NCBI GenBank assembly: GCA_030825115.1
Contig: JAPJQL010000003.1
Coordinates: 124,001-188,000 of the forward strand
Reading direction: 5' to 3'
From: Lachnospiraceae bacterium
GTDB taxonomy: Bacteria > Bacillota > Clostridia > Lachnospirales > Lachnospiraceae
DNA: 64,000 bases
In this document: positions 32,484 to 42,500 of the stretch, one piece after another
How positions within the stretch are numbered: position 1 is the stretch's first letter
Layout of the letters: every line of letters begins with the position of its first letter
The notes under the pieces: generated by a model
Seen by the model: only the letters and a program-made list of their open reading frames with translations
The model's database searches: none
What the model was told of the DNA's origin: nothing
Position numbers and translations under genes: made by a program

Positions 32484-32849
32484 TTACTCCCCGCCTGATG
32501 CCGGCTCTTCTCTTTCTTCAGCCGCATATATCTTTCCTTCTGCCTTTGTTTCGTCTTCCGCTGTCCCGCGGTAGACCGCCAGAGCCCCGTCCAAAGTAAA
32601 ACTGCTGCCGGAGCCGCTTTCATCTACAAATTTAAACGTGATATTCTTTCTTGATTCCAGAGCCGCTTTTCCCAGGTAATACTGTCCGGCCAGGTTCCGG
32701 TTATTTACCAGGGTATCTTCCGACCGGTTAAGCATCCGGCCTGCCATCCCCATCGCCTGGGAAAAAATACCCATGATCAGAATCAGCACGGTAAACGCCA
32801 CGATCACCTCTACCATTGTGGTACCCCCGTTCCTTTTCCACAGCGTCAT
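32484..32849 (-). CDS. Minor pilin-like protein (PilV/PulI-like)
   Basis: A 121-residue prepilin-like protein. Gly9 precedes TTMVEVIVAFTVLILIMGIF, giving a class III cleavage site with Glu5 intact and a hydrophobic helix. The short extracellular part is acidic towards its C-terminus. The ATG at 32849 overlaps the stop of the upstream gene in an ATGA arrangement, a sign of coupled translation. Size and order (PilX-like, PilV-like, PilW-like) resemble the minor pilin sets that prime pilus assembly in other type IV systems. The specific homology is inferred from position and shape, not recognised by sequence. Confidence 0.78.
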   Translation of the reverse strand: MTLWKRNGGTTMVEVIVAFTVLILIMGIFSQAMGMAGRMLNRSEDTLVNNRNLAGQYYLGKAALESRKNITFKFVDESGSGSSFTLDGALAVYRGTAEDETKAEGKIYAAEEREEPASGGE

Positions 32850-33514
32850 CCGTCTTCGCCCCCTTTGCCCAGCTCTTTTTCTTCCTGCCCTTCCCATACC
32901 CGTCCTCTGTAGGTCCACTTCCAGCTTTCCCAGGTTCCCGTCACGGTCGGTTTAAATGAATTTATGACAGAAGCCGTTTCTTCTCCCACCGTGCTTGTTA
33001 CCTTCGCATACAAAATGATGTCCCCAAAGGCCCTGACCGCATCTTTATCATTTTTGTCATCATAACTGTCCAGATCAAGTTCTGACTCGCTAACAAAATA
33101 CAGTGCGACTTCCGTATCGCCCGGAAGTCCGCAGGCTTCTAACCGATAGGTAAATCTGCGGTCTTTTCCCAGGTTCTGCAGGACGCCCAGGTCTTCTGAA
33201 TAATATTTCCAGCCGCTGGTCCAGATGGTCTTCAGCTTCCCTTCCAGGCTGCTGTCGGCGCCCGTCGCATGGGCGTCGGGCTTAATTCCTTCCGGATACT
33301 TTGCCTCATCACTGTATTCGATATTTCCAATCTTATGGATCAGCAGATCTGAGATCGTCACCGCATTGATCCGGCATTGTTCCTTGTTGTTCGACCTCAC
33401 CGCATTGGTGATCAGAACAGAGGCAGTAAGGAGCAAAGCCAGGCTGAGCGCCATTGTCAAAACCAGCACACATATCACCACAACCATGGCAGAGCCTTTC
33501 TGGTTTCGTCTCAT
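32846..33514 (-). CDS. Minor pilin-like protein lacking Glu5 (PilX/GspK-like)
   Basis: A 222-residue protein starting MRRNQKGSAMVVVICVLVLT. Gly7 followed by a hydrophobic helix looks like a prepilin peptidase site, but the usual Glu at mature position 5 is replaced by Val. Absence of Glu5 is typical of tip-located GspK/PilX-type minor pilins, which cap the filament. The ectodomain (about 40-222) has alternating charged and aromatic segments and no motif I recognise. It lies 15 bases after the giant pilin-like gene and overlaps the next gene by ATGA, so these genes are clearly one unit. Confidence 0.75.
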   Translation of the reverse strand: MRRNQKGSAMVVVICVLVLTMALSLALLLTASVLITNAVRSNNKEQCRINAVTISDLLIHKIGNIEYSDEAKYPEGIKPDAHATGADSSLEGKLKTIWTSGWKYYSEDLGVLQNLGKDRRFTYRLEACGLPGDTEVALYFVSESELDLDSYDDKNDKDAVRAFGDIILYAKVTSTVGEETASVINSFKPTVTGTWESWKWTYRGRVWEGQEEKELGKGGEDG

Positions 33515-33529
33515 CTTACCACCTCTTTC

Positions 33530-36500
33530 CTACTCTTCTGTTTCTTTCCTGTCATCTTCCAGTTCGCCCCGCAGGCCGGCCAAATCCAGTTCCGTATCTT
33601 CCTTGCGGTAATAGCGGTTTCGCATCATCAGATCCAGCCGGAAGCTCTCCGTCTGGTACAAGCCATCCGGAAATGCTTCCAGATACAGCCTGGCAGCCTC
33701 CTCAGGCATGTCATCGTAAGACAGATCCGGCAGCGTCAGCGTAAACCGGATTTTCCGGTTCTCCCCATCTCCCGTGACAAACTCTGCCTTCAGGCTGCAC
33801 TCCAGCGTCAGGACCCCCGGCTCTGGGAGCCTGTCTCCATTGGAGTCTGTCGCCAGATTGGAGTCCGTCGCCTTTTTGCCGCTTACTGCGGCATTGGAAG
33901 CTGTCGCCATCTCTGCATCAGAAGCTGTCGCAGTCCCGGTGTGTCCCAGTTGAAGGAGCAGATCTCCATCTACATGATAAGATACCGAGTACAGCCGCTT
34001 TCCTCCGTCTGCCAGGTATTCGGAAAGCCCCGGCATCGAACCGGACATTCCTCTGGTCAGGTCGATATCCAGCACATAGCCGGAATCCATGCCTTCCCCT
34101 TTTAGCTCCACCTTATAACCGGTCACAGCCGTCTCACCCATATCATACTCCCACACCAGCTGCTTTTGCCGGGCTGTGATCGTTCCTGTCTTCCTGCCGT
34201 CTCTGCCCGTCCGCAGGATGCCGCCCGGGAACAGTCCCGGAGTATCTGCCTGAAATGCCACCGGATACCGTGTTTCCTCTCCTGCGGTCCTGGATACGGC
34301 GGTCACAGCCGTCTCGATCGCAGGCAGGGAGACCGTCTGTGCCGTTGTATACCCGGCGCTCAATCCACCTGTCATCCCGTCTGCCGTGCCCGACACATCA
34401 AAGATGCTGCAAAATCTCAGCTCCAGTTCCTGCTCTGCATATTTTGCATATATGGACGGCAGCCATACCTGGCTTTTATTGGACCCATCCACACTGTACG
34501 TTTTATCATACGGAACTGCATATACGCCAAGTTCTTTTCCTGCGCGGTCCGATACGCTCACAAGATAACGGCCCCTGCCCGAGAGCAGGATCTGATAAGC
34601 CGTGTTTGTGATTCCCTTTGCCGGTATCACATACTCCAGTTCAGGGATCAGGGCGTCCTTTGCCAGCTCCAGTTCTGCCATTCCATTCAGACTGTCGCCC
34701 GACCAGTACAGCAGCGCCCACTTTGAATCCACATAGTTCCCATCGGCCTCGTCGGCGACAGCTTGTACCAGGATCTGCTCCGACATCTTCTGTACACCCA
34801 GATATTCTGTATGGTCTGTGACATCCGCACAGTCCGGCAGCGTAAAGATCAGGCGCGCCGGACCGTCTGCTTCTGCCTCCAGCCTCACCGCCGATTCCAA
34901 CGTGATATGATACCCGTCATCGGTCAATATAAGGACCTCCGTAAAGGGAAGCGCCTGCTCTCCTCCATTGACCTTCAGTTTCATCGTTTTTTTCATCTGG
35001 TTTCCGTCATCATCCAATTTGGTGGACCGGTACTCCAGCTCATACTCGTCATCCTGAGCCGTTCTTGCCAGCGTCATCTCATGAACGTGGGACACCACGT
35101 AGTTCGCCGCGTCAATATCTGCCGCTATGCTGCGGTCCGCCTGCTGCGGCTCCTGGATCAGTGTGATATGATAGCGGTCCGCGTGCTCTGCCAGAGCAAA
35201 TCCTGCCTGGATCTGGCTTGCCGTGACCTGCTCTCCCTGGAGATTCCCCTCTGGCGTCATGATCGGACGCTCATATTCCACCACATCCGTATGTTCTGTA
35301 AATTCAACAGGATCTATCTGCACCCGCGGAAGACGGAACCACATATATTCTTTTGTTACAATGTCCTCTGCATTTCCCGGATTTTCCATATCGGTCCAGA
35401 CAGAGCTGATATGGCTGCTGCCTGTGCTCCGCATGACAACCTTCAGGTATTTCCCCGCATAGTCCACGGGCAGGTCCTTTAAAGTGTAATCATACTTTGC
35501 TTCTGCCCCTGAGTACGTCATGGACGCCGGGTGTTTTTTGTCGGGAAGCAGCGCTTCTCCATCCTGTCCCGCCGGAACCAGGGCATTTTCCGAATGTTCC
35601 AGGTCGGCCACACTGTCATACAGCTCCAGTGCAATCTGATACCGCAGGGTGGCGGGCGTATCCTCTTCCTTTTTCATAGAAAGGGTGATACAGCCATTCT
35701 TAAATTCAGAAGCGCTCAGTGTATCCTTATTATCTGCTGTCAGGTTGTTCTCTGAACCTCCCGGCGAGATTCCCATCTCCGGTTTTGCAAGACGGGACGG
35801 AACGGTCAGTTCCGCTGCCGCACTGGCAAAACTGCTGCGGTATGTCTGGTCTCCGGTCTTTGCAATGGCCTGTACGGCAACCGAGATCTCCTCGCCGCCC
35901 CGGAACGTATCCAGATCCAGCCGTATCCCACTCGTATCGGTTATATGTTCCACCGGCCCCAGAGTCACCGTCTCACTCGGGTTTTCCTTATCCCGGCTGC
36001 TGATTTCAATCTGGTAATAATCAAGCGCTGCCAGCTCCGCTTCGCCTGTCACTCCCACAAAGGAAAGCACATAACCCAGACTGTCCTGAATGATCACGCC
36101 AGTCTCATCTTTTGCCAGCTCTGCCGTCACATCCTTCGGCTGCGGCAGCCGCTTACGCATCGGAAATGACCGGACGGCAGTCGCCGGAAAGATCGTGGTA
36201 AGGCTGTCCTGCTCCCTCCCCACACGGGTGATGGTCACGGTTATATTATCATAGTCCCATGTGGAGGCATCTGCGCGGTAAGTATTATAGCTGTCCCCTG
36301 TACGGTCTGCCGTATAGATGCTGATGCGGTTTACCAGCGTAGTGGCCGTTCCACCCTTCTCGCCTGTAATGGTCAGGCGATATACGGCATCCCGGTAGTC
36401 CTTTTCTTCATATCCGTTTCCTTCTGTGTAGGCCGGTTTCCCGTTCATTCCCGCCTGGTCCCAGGTCAGGACGAGCATATCCTCTTCGTCATAAGCGCCG

Positions 36501-39500
36501 TCCCTCCAGCTTCCGGTTTTCGCATCATACTCGGCAGACGCGTAAAGGACAGGCGTCGGCACGGTTTGCTGCAGTTCTTTTTCCAGGTCGATGAAATGGA
36601 AGAATACCTGATACTGCTGATACGTCAAAGCTGATCCGCCTTCTGTATAAGCCCATTCCGGCGGCAGGTTTTTGCCGGTCGGGTCATACCCTTTTGTCTT
36701 CTCCAGGGCCTTCAGAAGGGCATTGTAATACAGCTTATACTCTGCGCTGCCGTCTGCGCCTTTTCCTGCCCGCACGATCACATAGCCCGGCTGTACCTTG
36801 CCGCGGGAAATAAGGCGGACACCGCCGGACCGTTTTTTCCTGCCTGCTGCGTCCGGGACGATCTCCCCGTCCTCCGTCACATACATAAGCTCCAGTTCTT
36901 CCGCACGGTAGGTCCTGTCGTCCACATTCCAGCCCTGGCAGACCACATCATTTGTCATCTTTGTGGGATAAGCACGCACCTGCACGTTTTTATATTTATA
37001 TGTTTTGCCATCCTTCTCCCTGTCCAGAAAATCTTCCGGAAGGCCGCCGAGGGTTACGGTATTCATACTCGAACCACTGGAAGACAGCCGGGTCTGCTCT
37101 GAGACTGAGATTGCCACCGGCACATTCAAAACAGGGTCATCTGCTATCATCTCGGTCCGTAGCTCCGGTACCCAGGAGTTGGTCTCGCCGCGCATTTTCA
37201 CATTGTAGGCAAGCTCCCGCACAGTCGTGCCAGAAAATCCCACTCCGCTTGTCTGCGCTGTTTTTTCCAGCCGCACTACCGCCATTTTTTCGCCCGTGTA
37301 AACGCCCCACCCGGGGATTCTGGATTCCAGGGCCGTGGTCACCGACCTTATAATGTCTTTTCCCTCTCCCACATAATCAGCATAGCTGTTGAAATAGATG
37401 TTCCCCGTGAAGCTGCTGGTGTACTTTTTCCATGTCCCGTTTTCCTTTTTGCCGCCGTCTTTCACCGGAAACTCTGCGGTATGGAAACCACTTGTATTGA
37501 CCCGGATCGCTTCCAGCGCTTTTTCCAGGGCTTCCTCGCTGTCATTCTCCGTCAGATTTTCCTTTGCAAATGCCACATAATCTTCCCGGTTTAACAGTTC
37601 TACCCAGTAACCGTCCTCCCCGGACAGCTTCCACCGGATTTTGGGATAGGGCAGGCGTTTTCCAAACGTGATATCAAGCGCGTCGGAGGAGCCGGATACA
37701 CGGTCCCCTCTGCACGCCCTGACCGTCACACTTACTCCCGCTGCTTTGGCCCCGTCCTTCTCCACTGCGGTGGAAATGATGTAAGACGGTGAAAATGTGG
37801 CGTATTCTGCTTTCACCGAACCGTTTCCTGTCTCATAGATACAGGTGACGATATAATACCCGGCGCTGTCAGAACCGTTCCATGCCACCTTATATTCTCC
37901 GGTATCCGTCGTGAAGTGCAGGCCTGTCGGCACAGGCAGGTCCCCCTGCTGCGGTCCAAGCACCAGGAGCTCGTCCAATCCTTGTTTCTTTTCCTGCTCA
38001 TTTGCTGCGGCTCCCTTACACAACCGGTATGACAGAGTCTGGTCAGACGCCCGTTCCGGCTGATAGATCTGGGCTGCGGTATATCCAGCCACGTTCTCGA
38101 TCACCTTTTGGCTGTTGATATCGACTGCATAATGGGGCTCGGCCTCTTCTATGATATACAAAGGCATGCCGTTGTCATCCTTCGTCACCGTTGAAACCGG
38201 CGCGTCCGGCGTGTATATCGTTGTCATCCTGTCATTTTGGGACCAGACAACCCTGGAAGCATCTTCCTTGACCGGAGTCATACCTGTCGGATTGCTGCAC
38301 CCCTGTGGGGTCCCTTCGGCAGAGAATTGGAAAAGCACTACATTCTCCCGATTTTCCGACTTTTCTTTGTAGGCAATGATATCATCGATGATGACCGAAG
38401 TCACTTCCATCCCTTCCAGGTTTTCGTATCCCACTTCTCCAACCGCTCCGCGGACTTCAATGACGCGATCCAGGACTTCTTCCCCATTCTTGAACCGGAG
38501 CTGATAGTTTTGTTTTCTTCCATCCGAAGTTCCCGGCCAGTTGAGTGTCATGCTGTCCAGTTTTACCGGTTTGTTAAATTCAAATTCAAACGAATTCTTC
38601 AGGCTGGCAGCTTCAAAATAAAAGTTGCCGTTGGCCTTTGCCGCCTCCCCATTGATCATCCTGCCTATGTTCTTTATGTTGGTTGGATTGTCTGCCGCAA
38701 GCCCGTTTGCCGCGATCCGTCTTACCCAAAAAGCCGACTCTGCGGTATCCGCCTTTTCTGCGAAGTAATAACTTCCCGCATTGCTGCCTGCCTTTCCTGT
38801 GGGATGAACCGTCTCCTTCCCGGTCACCCCGAAGCTGTCCTTAGCCACGATATTGACAGACGTCAGCCCGTAAAATTCGCTGCTGTTGATACTGCTGTAC
38901 CCATAGTTGCGGCAGTAGGTCATGGATATGATCCGATTGTTCTCGTAATTCGACGTTCCCAGGATTCCCCCTGTCTTGCTGCCGCCTCCGATCATGCCTG
39001 TGTTCACACAGCCGTCAAACCGGATTCCCATCGGATAACTGCTCCGATACGTAGATCCCACAATGCCGCCAAATGCCGCATTCCTGCTCTTTTCACCGAC
39101 AGCGCCATGATTCTCGCAGTGTACCAGGTTCAGCGTCTCTCCCGACAGGCCGCCGTATACATAGCCTACGATCCCGCCTGCGATCGCCGTGCCGTTGTCG
39201 GCCGTAACAGCGCCAAAATTAAGGCAGTTCTCCAGAGTCCCTCCTTTATTTTTGATGTTGCCGATCAAACCTCCGGCCCTTTCTTTCGCAGAGATATTGC
39301 CATAATTGTGGCAGTCGTAAAACCGCCAGCTGCTGGTTGTATTGTTCTCATTTCTCCCGACCATGCCGCCGACCGCATTTCCCTCGGACCGCTTTGCAAC
39401 CGTGGCATGGTTATCACACAGCGTTAAGTCCTTCTCGGAGATATTGTAGCCAATGATGCCTCCCGCGCCGTTATCCTGCTGCTGGGTTTCTGCATATACC

Positions 39501-42500
39501 AGCCAGTATCTTCCGGTAACTGCCCTGCTTATGAGCCCATTGCGCCGGTTGTACCCGGCGATGCCGCCCACATGCCCCGCCTTTGTTGTCACAAGCACGG
39601 ACGTCATATCCGCTTCTGCCAGCGTTTTTATGTCGGAGGTATCAAGAACATAGGAGCCGTTCTCAAAGTATCCGCCACTCATATTGTTTTTATCTTTATT
39701 TCTTGCGCTCTCATAGTCGGAATCCCAGCCGATCCCGGTGATCGTCCCGTGGTTAAAACCGGCAACGCCGCCCACATGGCCGTAGGTATCCGCAGTCACC
39801 CACACCGTCCCGGCATATGTCTTCAAGTCTCCATAGGCAAACGTTCTGTGCGTCGATTCCGGGATATTTTTATGGGTGTAGGAAAACAGTTTTCCCGCAT
39901 ACCCGGTTTCGTCCGAAAAACTGATTCCGTTGATTTCGGCCTGCATCCCATTAAAACCTGCCACACCGCCGACATTGGTCCTGTTGCCTGCATCTCCGGT
40001 CCCTTCAATCCTGGCCATTCCAAGGCGGCATTTTTTCACGGTCGCCGCCAGGGACTCTCTGTCGCTTCCATTCAGTCCGACAATCCCGCCATATCCGTAA
40101 ACTCGAAAGCCCGACTGCTCCAGATCATCGTTGATGCCAAAGGACGGGCTCTTCGACGGGTCGTTGGCTTCTCCTTTTACGTATCCGTTAAACTCATAAC
40201 CGGATATTTCATTGTGATTGACCCCGGCTATCCCGCCGATGTTTCCAAAGTAATTTAATCCATTTCCGTCAAAATGCAGGTCTGCCGCTACGGTGGAATA
40301 GCTTTCGCTGCTGTTTTTTATTCTCCCTGCAATCACGCCTCCATAGCTGTTTTCTCCTGCCACTCCGCCCATGACTACGTCCGAGGCATTCGATATCAAA
40401 GCCACGGAATAGCCGATCGTGGTGTCATTGTCCTCCAGCAGGGTAAAGCCTTTTTCCATTCCTTTCTGGACATAGCTGCCTGCGTCGATGCCAAAGTCAT
40501 AATCACTGCCCGTATGGGCAGCCCTGGCATCAAATGGCACGCCCACCTGGCACGCCTCGATCCTCCCCTTGTTCTGCGCTGCGATTCCGCCGAGGAAACC
40601 ATGCCTGCTGTCCTCCTGATTGCGGAGGATCAAATTCCGCACGGCACTGCTTTCGATCACTCCGCCTTTTTCGTTTACGGCCGCGATCCCGCCTGTATAT
40701 AAATCACCGGTGAGGGTCAGGCTGTCATCCATCTTCTCATCATCATAAGCCCTGCCCGCAGTCTCGGAATTTTTGATCACACCGCCATTGAGTGCGGCAA
40801 TTCCGCCCAGAGCGCCGCTCCCCGCCCGGACATTCCCGTAATTTCCGCAGCTTTCAATCCGCCCCCGGTTGATGGCGGTAATCCCTCCGGCCGCTGTCAT
40901 CAGGGCAGCATCTTCGACCTCGTCTTCCACACCTTCCGGCTCATCTTCCAGACTGCCTTCAGAATCTTCTTCCAGCTCGTCTGCCGCCAGCACCTCGACT
41001 GTACCGTAATTCTCACAGTTCCGGATCCAAAGCTTGTCTGCCGCCGTGTCGGTAACCGCCACGATTCCGCCTGCATATCCGCCGGACGCCTGTACATGGG
41101 CGCGGTTTGTAAGTCCTGTGATGGTTACACGGTCCGAACCAACCCCTGCCGTATCCGGGCCAATCTGCATACCGATAAAACCGCCCACATTCCTTCGGCC
41201 GATGATCACATTTTCCTCTCTGTTTGATACCCGGCTTCCCTCTTTTATCTCGATGTTTCCGGCGTTCACTCCGGCAATCTGGCCTGCATATGCTGCGCTT
41301 CCGTCTATATTGATGTCCAGCTCCACTTCGCCGCCAAACCGGATCGTCCCGCCCCTGTGGGCATAGCCGGTGATGCCGCCTGCATACGCTCCGCTGGCAT
41401 TTACCACAGCCGTATAACGCGCTCCGCCTGCATCATATTCAATCTCCCCATAATTTTCCGCAGCCAGGCCGCCGACATAGCTGACCCCGTATATCTGCCC
41501 ATTGGGATAACAATTGGTTATCTTTCCGCGCACAACTGCGCCATAATCCAGGGTTTTCGAACCATTGACCCCGACAAGGCCTCCGATATAGCTGGCCGTC
41601 CCGTCTCCGATATTGCCTGCATGGCAGTTTTTGATCGTGCCGTAGTTGATCTCCGCCAGACCTCCCGTGTAAGTCCCCTTAGAAGTCACGGAACCGGTAT
41701 CCTTGTTGCGGCAGTTGTCCAGCGTGACGTTTGCTTCCACTTTTCCGATGATTCCACCGGCATAAGAATAATCGTGTTCTTCGCTTGCATTGCCTTCCTT
41801 CAGACGGAGAAAGCCTGTCGCTTCCACCAGGGAGACGTTCTCGACATTTTTAATCGTCAGTTTCGTGTCAGGATTGTTGTATCCCACCACGCCTCCCACA
41901 TACACATTCGCCGTGATATGGTTTAGAAGCTCCGTCGCGGAATCGGTCTCCCCGTCCCCCAGGATCAGCATAGAGGCGGTCGGATTGGAGATCCCCTCTC
42001 CCAGCTCCTTAAATACATCCGCAACCACTTTTTCCGGGTTGACGGACAGGCTGCCATCCCGGGATTCCAACGGCTTCAGACCGCATAACTGCTCTGCCGC
42101 TGTGACAATCAGCTCCGCCGTGTTTTCTTTTAAAAGATAGTTGTAGCCGATAAATCCGCCTGCAAAAGCCCCATTTTCTGCACTCAGCTTTCCGAGGAAA
42201 TTATCCGTTCCAAACCTTGCCCGAAGCGATGCATTTCCGGCAACCGGAAGAAGGTTCGCCCCAAGGATCCCGCCCACAAAATAATCTCCGGTCACCTGGT
42301 TCGGGTCAGACTGGATGTAGCTTTCAAATATCGTTTTCTCCATGTTCAGCCCGACAAAACCGCCGACAAAATGGCTTCCGGTTATATAACCGCCGTTGAG
42401 TGCATAATTGTGGATCTCTCCGCCGACATCATTCCAGCCCGCCACGCCGCCGACATAATCTTTTCCGTGGATAACGCTTACCACACTGACCACATCATCG

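Noticed and set aside
33530..33700. LPxTG or other wall-anchoring signal at the C-terminus of the giant protein
   Set aside because: The last residues are charged (ELEDDRKETEE) with no sorting motif or hydrophobic tail.
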